Part shown: positions 8,007 through 16,931 of the stretch, one piece after another
Layout: each line of letters opens with the position of its first letter
How positions within the stretch are numbered: the stretch's first letter is position 1
Origin: Gordonibacter pamelaeae
GTDB lineage: Bacteria > Actinomycetota > Coriobacteriia > Coriobacteriales > Eggerthellaceae
Strand: one strand, 5' to 3'
Length of the DNA: 64,000 nucleotides
NCBI RefSeq assembly: GCF_042665095.1
Contig: NZ_JBHTBV010000002.1
The notes under the pieces: generated by a model
Seen by the model: only the letters and a program-made list of their open reading frames with translations
Database searches by the model: none
Told to the model about the DNA's origin: nothing
Translations under genes and position numbers: made by a program

Positions 8007-8684
8007 TTAGACTACTACCTTCCGCTCCAGCAGGTGCGCAAGCGCCTGCATGGCCTGGTAGACGGGGTTTGGAACTTCCTGCGGGCCGTCCTCGCCTTCG
8101 ACGACGATGGTTTCGGGCAGGTCGTCGTCGCTCGGAAGCGGGGCGGCGCCCTCCACGCGCACGCTCTCGATGTCGTCGCCGATACGCAGGCGGTGCATTA
8201 CGTCGAGTCCTTCCTCCACCTGGCCGAACACGGTGAAACGGTCGTCGTATTCCGGATGGTCCGCCAGCGAGAAGAAGAACTGGGAGCTGCCGGTGTTCGC
8301 ATCCTTCTTGTGCGCGAGCGACAGCGACCCCTCCATGTGACGGTTGCGCGGGTTCGCCTCCCACTCGTCGGCGATGACGTAGCCGGCGTCGCCGATGCCC
8401 GGGTGCACGCCGCGCAGCTGCTCGCGCACGGCCATGCGCACCTGCTGCGGGCGCAGCGGGCGCGTGACGGGGCAGCCGCCCACCACCACGTCGCCCTCCA
8501 CGCGGCCGTGGAAGTTCTGGTGGTCGTAGAAGCCCTTCTGCGCCAGCTCCACGAAGTTGCCCACCGTGACAGGAGCGTCCTTCCCGAACAACCGCACGCG
8601 TATCGTTCCCTTGCTCGTCTCGAACACGGCCACCTCGTTGCCGGTCGGCACGTAGCGCGGCGTGTACAGCGGCTTGACGATCAT
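8007..8684 (-). CDS. Cyclophilin-type peptidyl-prolyl cis-trans isomerase
   Basis: The enzyme catalyses cis-trans isomerisation of X-Pro bonds, assisting protein folding. The product is 225 residues from ATG 8684, chosen over ATG 8690 because GGAGG is then about nine bases away. The cyclophilin core is plain: VGNFVELAQKGFYD, FHGRV (catalytic Arg region), GSLSLAHKKDANTGSSQFFF, and FTVFGQVEEGLDVM. The core carries insertions relative to the smallest bacterial forms, and there is no signal peptide, so it is cytosolic. A C-terminal extension of about 30 residues follows the domain. The call is confident. Confidence 0.93.
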   Translation of the reverse strand: MIVKPLYTPRYVPTGNEVAVFETSKGTIRVRLFGKDAPVTVGNFVELAQKGFYDHQNFHGRVEGDVVVGGCPVTRPLRPQQVRMAVREQLRGVHPGIGDAGYVIADEWEANPRNRHMEGSLSLAHKKDANTGSSQFFFSLADHPEYDDRFTVFGQVEEGLDVMHRLRIGDDIESVRVEGAAPLPSDDDLPETIVVEGEDGPQEVPNPVYQAMQALAHLLERKVVV

Positions 8685-8834
8685 TCCCATAGCCCTCCCC
8701 TTCCCTCTGCTCTCACGTTCGAGGAAACTCTACTCCCCGCGCTCCGCTGCGGCATCGGATGGAGAATCGTATTTTGTCTTCAGCCCCAATTGTCATCGGA
8801 TCGCCTGATCGCAAAGCCCTCGGGCTCTCACGCC

Positions 8835-10211
8835 TCAATCAAGCAGCCAGCTCCAAGCCGGCACAACATGGATGGTTCCCGTTGCAGTCTCGATCGTCTC
8901 GGTTTCGTCCAGGGTGACGATCCACGACTCGTTCACACCGTACAACGGCATGGCAGCCTCCAGGGCGCGCACTTCGCGACGGCGCGTTTTCGCATCCGCC
9001 AAGCTGCACGACACCTGCACGAGCTGCCACGCCTCTTGCAGCAGCGCATCGCCGACGACGAAATCGACCTCGTGCCGAGCCGAGCCTTTCTCGAACGACA
9101 AGCGGGCGATGCCTCCCTGCCGAACCAGGTTCGTCTGGCGTCGGAGCTTGTTGAACACCGCCGTTTCAAGCTTTTGCCCTTCGTCGCGCGTCGGAGAAGG
9201 CGAGAACGCCGAGAACATGGCCGGATCAACCGCGTACACTTTCGCGCTCGAGCGCGCGTTTTCGGAAACCGCCCTCGAGAACTCTTTCACCGGGAACAGC
9301 AGGTACGCCTCTTGGTAATAGCGAAGCAACCGGGCAAGCATCTCGCGCGACGTGGACAATCCCCTGCTTCGAAACTCTCCGTGCACCTTACTCAACGAAA
9401 GCTCGCGTCCGGAAGAAGCGAGGCATCGGGACAGAAAACTGCTGGCCACCAAGGGGTTCGAGATATTGTACCGCTCGATGACGTCGTAATTCACCGTGCG
9501 GTTCGCGTACTCCTGCAGCAGCAACGTCGCATCGGACGGTTCCAAACCCTGGACGGCGACGAAGCCGCCCCTGCCCAGGTACTTGCCGCAGTCGTGTCGC
9601 AAATGCGCGCGCATGTTGCTTGAGAAAGCGCGCTTGGCAGAAGCGGAGTCGTTCGAAGAAGGCGCCTCATGCCCCTGATAGCGAACGAATTCGGAAAAGC
9701 TGAGAGGAAAGAGCTCGCGCGGCAAAGCGCGGCCGCGGAACTCGGAGGCCACTTCCGTTGAAAGCATTTTCGAAGAGGAGCCAGTCGCATATATGGTCGC
9801 CTTGTAAGTGTCGACCATTCGACGCAGGAACAAACCCCAGTCCGGCACCTCCTGGATCTCATCGAAGAAGAAGAAAGCACCCTCTTGCCGCGCGCGGGGG
9901 TTGCGTGCATAAAAAACCTCGATGACCTCCTGCAGCAGCTCCTTCTCGTAAGGCTTCAGTCGCTCGTCCTCGAAATTGAAGTAGAGGATGGAATCCTGCG
10001 GATATCCTTCGGCGACGATCCGGTGCATCTCCTGATACAGACGGTACGTCTTCCCGCAGCGCCGCACGCCCACGATCACGTTCACCAAGTTGCCCCGTGC
10101 CGGCGGCTGGATGCGTCCCAAAGACAAGTCGCGGTCGAAGACTTCGGGGATACCCTCCTCGGCGAAGTCTTTGATCTTCTCGGCTATGACCGTGCCGATG
10201 GACGTATCCAT
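8835..10211 (-). CDS. AAA ATPase with DUF4143 domain
   Basis: The product is 458 residues. The Walker A motif is GVRRCGKTYRL at about 48-58, and Walker B is FFFFDEIQEVPDW. The strand after Walker B reads IYATGSSS, a sensor 1-like motif, and the C-terminal third is DUF4143, ending with VDFVVGD...WQLVQVSCSL, which resembles a nuclease-like fold. Proteins of this family are widespread, often horizontally spread, and of unproven function; toxin-antitoxin or mobile-element roles have been suggested. It is a single-gene unit with its own promoter and two operator dyads upstream (10240-10293). The protein itself has no obvious DNA-binding helix-turn-helix. Confidence 0.9.
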   Translation of the reverse strand: MDTSIGTVIAEKIKDFAEEGIPEVFDRDLSLGRIQPPARGNLVNVIVGVRRCGKTYRLYQEMHRIVAEGYPQDSILYFNFEDERLKPYEKELLQEVIEVFYARNPRARQEGAFFFFDEIQEVPDWGLFLRRMVDTYKATIYATGSSSKMLSTEVASEFRGRALPRELFPLSFSEFVRYQGHEAPSSNDSASAKRAFSSNMRAHLRHDCGKYLGRGGFVAVQGLEPSDATLLLQEYANRTVNYDVIERYNISNPLVASSFLSRCLASSGRELSLSKVHGEFRSRGLSTSREMLARLLRYYQEAYLLFPVKEFSRAVSENARSSAKVYAVDPAMFSAFSPSPTRDEGQKLETAVFNKLRRQTNLVRQGGIARLSFEKGSARHEVDFVVGDALLQEAWQLVQVSCSLADAKTRRREVRALEAAMPLYGVNESWIVTLDETETIETATGTIHVVPAWSWLLD

Positions 10212-10239
10212 GTCGACCCCTCCTGGTACGATTGATTAT

Positions 10240-10260
10240 CTTGCCATATCATTTGGCAAG
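10240..10260. promoter_or_regulatory. Operator dyad 1 upstream of the DUF4143 ATPase
   Basis: A 21-base dyad CTTGCCA-N7-TGGCAAG lies just downstream of the predicted -10 hexamer, about 30 bases from the start codon. It is identical in its arms to the dyad at 10273-10293, with centres 33 bases apart, about three helical turns. Confidence 0.75.
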
Positions 10261-10263
10261 GTT

Positions 10264-10292
10264 ACTATATATCTTGCCAAATAACATGGCAA
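10264..10292 (-). promoter_or_regulatory. Sigma-70-type promoter of the DUF4143 ATPase
   Basis: Read on the minus strand, a -35 TTGCCA (10287-10292) and a -10 TATAGT (10264-10269) are exactly 17 bases apart. The -35 hexamer is embedded in the upstream operator dyad and the downstream operator lies just past the -10, the classic arrangement for repression by blocking polymerase. Confidence 0.72.
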
Positions 10293-10293
10293 G
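10273..10293. promoter_or_regulatory. Operator dyad 2 upstream of the DUF4143 ATPase
   Basis: The dyad CTTGCCA-N7-TGGCAAG overlaps the -35 hexamer. Its arms extend to ATCTTGCCA / TGGCAAGAT, so this copy is a 25-base dyad and slightly stronger than copy 1. Confidence 0.75.
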
Positions 10294-10337
10294 ATTGTTG
10301 GTTAATCGTCAATCTGTCGGAGGGAAGCGAGTTCCGT

Positions 10338-11195
10338 TTACAGCTCCAGCTCCAAACCAACCGGGCAGTGGTCGCTGCCGTAGACCTCGTCGTAGATGCA
10401 GGCGCTCGCCACCTTCGGGGCCAGCGATTCGCTGACCAGGAAGTAGTCGATGCGCCATCCGGCGTTGTTCTGCCGCGCCTTGAAGCGGTAGCTCCACCAC
10501 GAGTAAGCGCCCGTCACGTCCGGATGCAGGCGGCGGAACGTGTCGACGAAACCGGCTTCCAGCAGGTCGGTGAACTTGCCGCGCTCCTCGTCGGAGAAGC
10601 CGGCCTTGCCGCGGTTGGGGCCCGGGTTCTTGAGGTCGATCTCCTGGTGCGCCACGTTGAAGTCTCCGCACATCACCACGGGCTTCGGCGCAGCCGTCTC
10701 GCCGGGCTGCGTGAGCGGCAGCTCGCTGATGCACACGTGGCCCTCGCCGGGCGCCGGGCGCTGCACCGGCACGTCGGCGGGTAGCACGCCCTCCTCGAGC
10801 CCCTTGCAGAAGTCGCGGAACGCGTCGTCCCACTCCATGCGGTGCGCGATGCGCGCGAGCTCGTTCTGGGCATTCGGCGTGTACACGTCCACGAACCAGA
10901 ACTGCGGGAACTCGAGCGCCACGATGCGCCCCTCGGCATCCAGGTAGTCGCTGCCCAGGCCGTGCAGCACCTGCAGCGGCTGCTCCTTGGTGAACACGGC
11001 GGTGCCGGAGTAGCCCTTCTTCTCGGCATAGCTCCAATACTCGCGGTACTGCGGCAGGTCGAGCGTGGCCTGGCCCTCCTGCAGCTTCGTCTCCTGCAAG
11101 GCTACGATGTCGGCGTCGAGCTCGCACACGATGTCCTCGAAGCCCTTTTTCTGCACGGCGCGCAGGCCGTTCACGTTCCACGAGATGAAGCGCAT
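10338..11195 (-). CDS. xth: Exodeoxyribonuclease III
   Basis: The enzyme is a 3'-5' double-strand exonuclease and AP endonuclease of base-excision repair. The product is 285 residues from ATG 11195, with GAGGAAAGG upstream. It opens MRFISWNVNGLRA and shows the endonuclease/exonuclease/phosphatase motifs: LQETKL (metal Glu), CGDFNVAHQEID (Asp and Asn), and GSDHCPV near the end (catalytic Asp-His). An insert around residues 145-165 lengthens it relative to E. coli. The call is confident. Confidence 0.95.
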   Translation of the reverse strand: MRFISWNVNGLRAVQKKGFEDIVCELDADIVALQETKLQEGQATLDLPQYREYWSYAEKKGYSGTAVFTKEQPLQVLHGLGSDYLDAEGRIVALEFPQFWFVDVYTPNAQNELARIAHRMEWDDAFRDFCKGLEEGVLPADVPVQRPAPGEGHVCISELPLTQPGETAAPKPVVMCGDFNVAHQEIDLKNPGPNRGKAGFSDEERGKFTDLLEAGFVDTFRRLHPDVTGAYSWWSYRFKARQNNAGWRIDYFLVSESLAPKVASACIYDEVYGSDHCPVGLELEL

Positions 11196-11367
11196 GGTGG
11201 TACCTTTCCTCGTTGGTCGACTTGACCGCTCTGCGGTTACATTTCCCCGTTCTGCAGCTCCGGCATGTCGCCCCCGCCCTACGGTTTCTCGGTTTCGCCA
11301 TTATAGCGCTCCCGAGAGGGCGAGCTCCGCCTGATGCGAGCGCGCAGAAAGCGGCCCTGCCCGCCCC

Positions 11368-11838
11368 TTACTTGTGGTACGGTTCGCCGCGCGAGATCTT
11401 CTGCGCGCGGTAGAGCTGTTCGAGCAGCACGACGCGCGCGAGGTTGTGCGGCAGCGTGACGGGGCCGAAGGACAGCGTCTCGTCGGCGCGCTGGCGCACT
11501 GCGGCGCTCACGCCGTCGGAGCCGCCGATGACGAATGCGATGTCGCTCGCGCCGTTCAGCTTGAGCGCGTCGATGCGCTGCGAGAAGCCCTCGCTCGAAC
11601 GCTGTTTTCCGTCGATAGCCAGCAGCACCACGTGCGACGACGGCGAAAGCGCCCCCACGATGGCCGCTCCCTCGCGGTCGCGCGCCGCGTCCACGCCGCC
11701 GGCACGGCCGGGATCGACATCGGCTATCTCGCGCACCTCGGTTTTCGCATACGGCTGCAGGCGCTTGAGGTACTCGGCGCACGCGTCCGTCCAGAACCGC
11801 TCCTTCAGCTTCCCCACTGCCACCACGGTGAACCTCAT
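11368..11838 (-). CDS. rlmH: 23S rRNA (pseudouridine1915-N3)-methyltransferase RlmH
   Basis: The SPOUT-class methyltransferase modifies pseudouridine 1915 in helix 69 of 23S rRNA. The product is 156 residues from ATG 11838, with GGAGGGG upstream, the standard family length. It opens MRFTVVAVGKLKE, with LLAIDGKQRSSEGFS in the middle. The knot region that binds S-adenosylmethionine is VIGGSDGVSAAV, and the end is LEQLYRAQKISRGEPYHK, the diagnostic RlmH tail. Confidence 0.97.
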   Translation of the reverse strand: MRFTVVAVGKLKERFWTDACAEYLKRLQPYAKTEVREIADVDPGRAGGVDAARDREGAAIVGALSPSSHVVLLAIDGKQRSSEGFSQRIDALKLNGASDIAFVIGGSDGVSAAVRQRADETLSFGPVTLPHNLARVVLLEQLYRAQKISRGEPYHK

Positions 11839-12060
11839 GCGCTCCCCTCCGAACGGCCTTTTCTTCAAGAGAGATGATAGCGTACTTCCGCGCCGAGCGG
11901 CCGGCACGCCCAACTTGCTCCGGGGAAGCCCGCCCAGGCATGAAAGTAGCCGGCGGTTTCCCGATCCCGTCAAAAAGGCCGGGGCCTCGCACGCGAAGCT
12001 CCCGGCCAAACGTTTACCGTGCTTGAAGGACCCGCCCAGCATGTCGACCGCCTGCGCAAA

Positions 12061-12082
12061 GGGGGCCGGGGGTCGGCCCCGG
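12061..12082 (-). terminator. Weak GC hairpin after the N-acetyltransferase gene
   Basis: Immediately after the NAT stop, the minus strand reads GGGGCCG-ACC-CCCGGCCCC followed by CTTTG, a short stable stem with only three T. It is a plausible but weak intrinsic terminator. Confidence 0.4.
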
Positions 12083-12094
12083 CGGCCGCAGGGG

Positions 12095-12925
12095 CTAAGC
12101 GGGCAGCACGATACCGAAGTGCTCTTCCAACAGCGCGCGGAACTCCTCCTCCGACTCGACGGTTCGCGTCTCCTTGCCTTCCGGCGTCACGCGCACGAAC
12201 TGGTCCTTCGTGATGGAGACGTTGCCGTCCTCCGTCCGGCGGTTCACCATCCTCCATTGCGTGAACACGGAGTCGGGGTGCGTCGAGCAGTAGTACGAGA
12301 GCGGCACGCAGTCGGTCAGCGCCGCCGGGGCGTCCAGCAGGGCGAACACCGGCGTGGGGGCCACGTCCTCGCCGCGCTCCCGCGCAGCTGCGAGCCTGGC
12401 GGCGGTTCCGCGATAGATGACGTGCCACCAGCCTCCGTCGTGCAGCTCCACGCGGAACACCTGCCCACACGATTCGAGCTCCGCGCCGTCGACCAGGGGG
12501 GTGGCACACGCCGGCGTCGGGCCGCCGTACCCCACCTCGGCGATATAGCGCTCATCGCCCAACGTGACGATGATGCCGCGATGCAGTATAGGGTAGACGT
12601 AGCCGCGATCCTTCAGGCTGCGCCCAAGGCAGGCCATGGTCTTGACGCCCGCATCCTGCAGCAGCGCATCGAGCAGCGCGTTGAGCTCGAAGCAGTAGCC
12701 GCCGCGATTGCCGACGATGATCTTCTCGAACAGGTCGGGGATGCCGAGCTTGATGGGACGGTGGAAATCGCACACGTCAAGGTTCTCGAAGGGGATGCGG
12801 CTCTGGTGCGCGAAGATGATGCGGTCCAGGTCGTCCTTGGAAAGCGGCGCCTCGGGGCGGGACAGGCCCAGCTTATCCCAGTACCGGTTCGCGTCCGGAA
12901 GCTTCTCGTACAGTTCCTCGTACAT
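12095..12925 (-). CDS. nat: Arylamine N-acetyltransferase with Cys-His-Glu triad
   Basis: The enzyme transfers acetyl from acetyl-CoA to arylamines and hydrazines through an acetyl-Cys intermediate. The product is 276 residues from ATG 12925. The catalytic Cys is C78 in RGGYCFELN, and His115 lies in YPILHRGII. Family members normally have Asp in D-V-G-F-G; here the motif is AEVGYGG, so the third residue is Glu130 (codon GAG). Spacings (37 and 15 residues) match the canonical triad, so this appears to be a Cys-His-Glu enzyme rather than a misalignment. It is a stand-alone gene. In gut bacteria such enzymes can acetylate aromatic drugs. Confidence 0.93.
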   Translation of the reverse strand: MYEELYEKLPDANRYWDKLGLSRPEAPLSKDDLDRIIFAHQSRIPFENLDVCDFHRPIKLGIPDLFEKIIVGNRGGYCFELNALLDALLQDAGVKTMACLGRSLKDRGYVYPILHRGIIVTLGDERYIAEVGYGGPTPACATPLVDGAELESCGQVFRVELHDGGWWHVIYRGTAARLAAARERGEDVAPTPVFALLDAPAALTDCVPLSYYCSTHPDSVFTQWRMVNRRTEDGNVSITKDQFVRVTPEGKETRTVESEEEFRALLEEHFGIVLPA

Positions 12926-13080
12926 GGCGTCACCCCTCACGTCAGCGCCGCCGGGCCACTCGCGCCCGCAGCGGCGATCCCCATCGCGTGACGCTATTCT
13001 AAGGCAGGGGTGTTGGGGACGCTTCCTTCCCCAGGGTCGAATGATCCCGGAGATTCGTCCCCGAAGGCTGATTTTAGGGT

Positions 13081-14652
13081 TTACCAGTCCGCGCCGAGCA
13101 CCACGAGGAAGTCGCCGTCGAACACGTACTCGCCGGTGTTCTGCTGGGCCTTGCCCACGCCGATGGCGTTCGCAATCGCGCGCGCCTCGGTGGCCTGGTC
13201 GCCCCGCTCGTAGATGACGATGGTCTGCGTGTAGTCGAAGCTGTCGGCGTTGCCCGTCTCCACGGTGTAGCCACAGGCCTCCAGCTTCTCGGCGGCCTCG
13301 GCTCCTGCGCCTGCAAGCCCGTTGCCGTTCTTCACCACCACGGTGCTGGACTTCTTCTCGTTCGAAGTGGTGGGCGCGGCGTCCTTCTTCTCTCCCTCGA
13401 CCGCACCGGAGCCAGTGGTGGCGAGCACGGTTCCCGACGTCTCGTCGATCTCGTCCTCCTCGGTGGGAGGCAGACCCTGGTCGACACGGGACATCATGGT
13501 CTTCCACGCCTTGGCATCAAGGTGCTCGTACCAACCCCCGTTGATATAGGCGGAGGTCGTGGGCTCCATGGCCGTGTAGATGTCCTTCTCGGGATCAAGC
13601 CCGCGCATGCTCTGGGCAATGGACAGGATGTCGGTGATCTCGAGGTCGGTGGTCACGTACTGAGAAAGCGCCTGCACGGAGCCCACCATGGTAGCGGCAT
13701 CGGAGGTGAGGATCTTCTTCGCGATGGCCGACAGCACGAGGCGCTGGTTGGCCGCACGGTAGCGGTCGCCGTCGCCGAACTCGTCGTAGGCATGCCGCGC
13801 ACGGCACAGGATGAGCGCCTGGTCGCCGTTGAGCGTCTGCAGGCCCTCGTCCACATGACCGCCGGCATCCTCGTCATCGATGGTCATGGGCACGTCCACC
13901 TCCACGCCGCCCAGCGCGTCCACGATGTCCTTGAAGCCGTCGAAGTTGATCTCGGCGTAGTGGGTGATGGGCACGCCCGCCAGCTTCGACACCGTCTCCA
14001 CCGTGTACGACGCGCCTCCGATGGAGTGCGCCGCGTTGAGCTTCTGCTGGCCGTACTCGCCCATGTCCACGAGCGTGTCGCGGTGCAGCGACACGAGCGC
14101 CACCTTCTTGCCCTGCGGGTCGATGCGCGTGACCATCATGCTGTCCGAGCGGAACTGGTCGCCCGCGTACTCTGCGGACGCCTCGCGGTCGGACGAGCCG
14201 TCGGTTCCCATGAGCAGCATATAGAAGGGACCGCCCTCGTAGGGGTGGGCCGCCTCGGCGGCTGCGAGCGTGCGGGCCAGATCGTCGTCGATGCCCTGGT
14301 GAAGGTTGTTCGACACCGTCTGGTAGTACGCGAACGCCGCGCCGGCCCCGCCCAGGCACAACACCAGCACCACGGCCACCGCGACGAGCGCGATGCGCTT
14401 GCGCTTGGCTCGCTTGCGGCGTTGGGTGTACTCGGCTTGGGAGACGCGGCGGGTGTAGGGGTTGTCATCGTGCGTCGAGCGCGGGGAGGGGGTGCGCGAA
14501 GAATCAGAAGAGCGTCCGTACGCCGACGGATCGAACGAATCGCGGCGCGTGTACGCACCGTTGCGGGAGGCCCTGTCGGGGCGGCCGTCGAATTCCGTGG
14601 AGTTGGACGACCGGCGAACGGGGCGGCGCTGATTGCTTCTTCTGCTGTTCAT
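13081..14652 (-). CDS. LytR-CpsA-Psr (LCP) family cell-wall glycopolymer ligase with LytR_C domain
   Basis: The membrane-bound enzyme attaches secondary wall polymers to peptidoglycan from undecaprenyl-linked precursors. The product is 523 residues. The first 85 are basic and low-complexity, followed by one membrane helix (about 87-109). The LCP core follows: MLLMGTDG, FRSDSMMVTRID, VSLHRDT, KLNAAHSIGG, INFDGFKDIVDALGGVEV, and ILCRARHAYDEFGDGDRYRAANQR (the conserved Arg/Asp phosphate-binding set). An acidic/Thr linker leads to a LytR_C domain (about 434-523; STVVVKNGNGLAGAG...). Peptidoglycan amidation and deacetylation genes are close by. Confidence 0.94.
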   Translation of the reverse strand: MNSRRSNQRRPVRRSSNSTEFDGRPDRASRNGAYTRRDSFDPSAYGRSSDSSRTPSPRSTHDDNPYTRRVSQAEYTQRRKRAKRKRIALVAVAVVLVLCLGGAGAAFAYYQTVSNNLHQGIDDDLARTLAAAEAAHPYEGGPFYMLLMGTDGSSDREASAEYAGDQFRSDSMMVTRIDPQGKKVALVSLHRDTLVDMGEYGQQKLNAAHSIGGASYTVETVSKLAGVPITHYAEINFDGFKDIVDALGGVEVDVPMTIDDEDAGGHVDEGLQTLNGDQALILCRARHAYDEFGDGDRYRAANQRLVLSAIAKKILTSDAATMVGSVQALSQYVTTDLEITDILSIAQSMRGLDPEKDIYTAMEPTTSAYINGGWYEHLDAKAWKTMMSRVDQGLPPTEEDEIDETSGTVLATTGSGAVEGEKKDAAPTTSNEKKSSTVVVKNGNGLAGAGAEAAEKLEACGYTVETGNADSFDYTQTIVIYERGDQATEARAIANAIGVGKAQQNTGEYVFDGDFLVVLGADW

Positions 14653-14759
14653 GAAGAACTATTTTGAAGGGCGGAACGCACGAGGGCAAGGGCTGGCCGG
14701 CGTCTCTAGGAAAAAGCCATAGGGACTTGACGGGAGGCGCGGCACGGCGACGCCCTGCG

Positions 14760-16931
14760 CTAGCCCGCGTTCAGGCGGTTGCGCACGTACTCGTTCGCCG
14801 CGTTCTCCACGGCGTCGTCCAGCGGAGCGAGCTCCGGGGCGGGCACGCCGGCCCGCCGTGCGCGGCGTTCGAGCGCGCGGATGAGCAGGGCGTCGGCCAC
14901 CTGCGGGTTCTTCGGCAGCAGCGGGCCGTGCAGGTAGGTCCCCACCACGTTCTTGTAGCGCACGCCGTCGCGCTTGTCGCTGTCGTTGTTGCCGTGGCCC
15001 GTCGATGACGCCACGTCGCCGAACGCCTCCACGCCGGTGCCGAGGTGCGTGCGGCCCGCGTGGTTCTCGTAACCCACCACAGCCTGATCGGCCAGCGGCG
15101 AGCGCAGCGCGATGTTGCCGATAAGCCGGTTGCCCGAGCCGCCGGGTGCGCGCTCGGTGGTCATGTCGACCAGCCCCAGGCCCTTGACCACTTCCTCGCC
15201 CAGCAGCCACTCGTGCCCGAGTATCTGGAAGCCGCCGCAGATGGCCAGCAGCACGCCGTCGTCCTCCACGTAGGCGTGCAGGTCGTCGCGCATGCGCATG
15301 AGGTCCTCCGAGGCAAGCCGCTGCTCGCGGTCAGGGCCCCCGCCCAAGAACACCAGGTCGACGCCCGCCAGGTCCACGTGCTCGCCGTGGTTCACGCGGC
15401 GCACCTCCACGGGGATGCCGCGCTCGCGCGCCCGACGCTCGAGCACCTTGACGTTCCCGCCGTCGCCGTACAGGTTGAGCAGGTCGGGGAAGAGGTGCGC
15501 GATCACGAGCGGGGCGGCGTCGTCCTCAGCCGCCTGGACGCCTCCCGACCCGGAAAGACCCTCGGACGGCTTAGGGGAGAGCGGCGCCCCGGCCGCCTGT
15601 CCCCCGTCCGCAAGCCTTCCCAGCTCGGCATGCACGGGCGGAAGCGCGGTGTAGTTCGCTATCACGTAGGCGCGCGCGTCGGCCGGCAAACCGTCCAGCT
15701 GCGCGAACATGCCGGCTGCGTCGTCAACCAGCGCGGCATCCAGACCGGCGTACTTCAGGCGCACCTGCACGTCGTTCTTGCGGATGCCGCCCGCGAACAC
15801 GCGGAGGCCGGACTGGCCGGCCAGCTCCTCGAAGTCGATGTCCCACAGCCACGACACGTCGCGACCGTCGCCCTCCTTGTCGTTCACGAAGAAGGCCACC
15901 GCCTTCGGCCTCTCGTCCTGCAGGATGATCTTGATGTTCTGGTTGAACCCGGTGGGGTTCTTGGCCAGGTTCAACAGCGTGCGGCGGCCCGCCACCGCGA
16001 ACTCCTGCAAGCGGCCGTTGCGCGGGTCGAACGCGTCGATGGCACGCTGCAGCGCCTCGGCCGGCACGCTCACGAGATCGGCCGCGGCCCAGGTTGCCAG
16101 CAGGTTGTACACCATGTACGCGCCGCTGAACGGCGCCTCGATCTCGGCATCGCCCCGAGGCCCGTGCGCGGCGAACGACAGCCCGTCGGCGCCCAGGTGC
16201 ACGTCCCGGGCGGCACAGTCCAGCGAGGGGCGCGCGAACCCGCAAGCGGGGCAGCAGTACGAACCCAGCTGCCCGTACTGGCGGTACGCGTATTCCAGCA
16301 TGGCGGAGCAACGCTGGCACATCTGCGCGTCGGCTACCGTGTTCTGCGGCAGGTGCAGGTCCTCGTCCACGCCGAAGGCGACCGTGGGGTTGCCCACGCG
16401 CTCGGCGATGGCGGCGCACAGCGGGTCGTCGGCATTGAACACGAGCGTGGTCTTCGGCGACGTTGCGAGCGCACCCGCAATGCTCTCCTGGATGCGGTCG
16501 ATCTCGCCCACCCGGTCCAGCTGGTCGCGGAACAGGTTCAGCAGCACCACGTAGTTCGCCTGCAAGTGCGGCAGGATCTTCGCCAGCCACAGCTCGTCGC
16601 ATTCGAACACGCCCCAGTCGGCCTCGCGGGCGTGCAGCAGCGCCGTGGCCACGCCGGAGTCCAGGTTCGCGCCCGTGCGGTTGCACACCACGCGTTGCCC
16701 GGCGGTTTCAAGCGCGTCCGCCAGAAGGTTCGTCACCGTGGTCTTGCCGTTCGTGCCCACCACGCACACGGACCCCTTCTGCAGGCGCGGGGCAAGGTCG
16801 GCGATGACGCGCGGGTCGGCGTAGAGCGCGATCTTCCCCGGGAAGTTGGCGGCGGGGCGATGGAACACGTGCTTCAAACCCCACGTGGACACGGCGCTGA
16901 CGGCGCGCGCGGCGGCGAACTGCAAGCCCAT
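14760..16931 (-). CDS. murT-gatD: Single-chain lipid II isoglutaminyl synthase (MurT-GatD fusion)
   Basis: The product is 723 residues from ATG 16931, with AAAGGA upstream. Residues 1 to about 455 are MurT: Mur-ligase P-loop VVGTNGKTT (57-65), a four-Cys zinc ribbon at about 204-228 (CQRC...CCPAC), and the C-terminal DUF1727 part (KNPTGFNQNIKII). After an Ala/Gly/Ser linker, about 474-723 is GatD, a class I glutamine amidotransferase: YGDGGN, catalytic Cys in LAICGGFQILGHEWL (about 560), His in GTYLHGPLLPKNP. MurT and GatD normally are two genes forming a heterodimer that amidates D-Glu of lipid II; here they are one polypeptide with no stop or frameshift between. Confidence 0.94.
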   Translation of the reverse strand: MGLQFAAARAVSAVSTWGLKHVFHRPAANFPGKIALYADPRVIADLAPRLQKGSVCVVGTNGKTTVTNLLADALETAGQRVVCNRTGANLDSGVATALLHAREADWGVFECDELWLAKILPHLQANYVVLLNLFRDQLDRVGEIDRIQESIAGALATSPKTTLVFNADDPLCAAIAERVGNPTVAFGVDEDLHLPQNTVADAQMCQRCSAMLEYAYRQYGQLGSYCCPACGFARPSLDCAARDVHLGADGLSFAAHGPRGDAEIEAPFSGAYMVYNLLATWAAADLVSVPAEALQRAIDAFDPRNGRLQEFAVAGRRTLLNLAKNPTGFNQNIKIILQDERPKAVAFFVNDKEGDGRDVSWLWDIDFEELAGQSGLRVFAGGIRKNDVQVRLKYAGLDAALVDDAAGMFAQLDGLPADARAYVIANYTALPPVHAELGRLADGGQAAGAPLSPKPSEGLSGSGGVQAAEDDAAPLVIAHLFPDLLNLYGDGGNVKVLERRARERGIPVEVRRVNHGEHVDLAGVDLVFLGGGPDREQRLASEDLMRMRDDLHAYVEDDGVLLAICGGFQILGHEWLLGEEVVKGLGLVDMTTERAPGGSGNRLIGNIALRSPLADQAVVGYENHAGRTHLGTGVEAFGDVASSTGHGNNDSDKRDGVRYKNVVGTYLHGPLLPKNPQVADALLIRALERRARRAGVPAPELAPLDDAVENAANEYVRNRLNAG

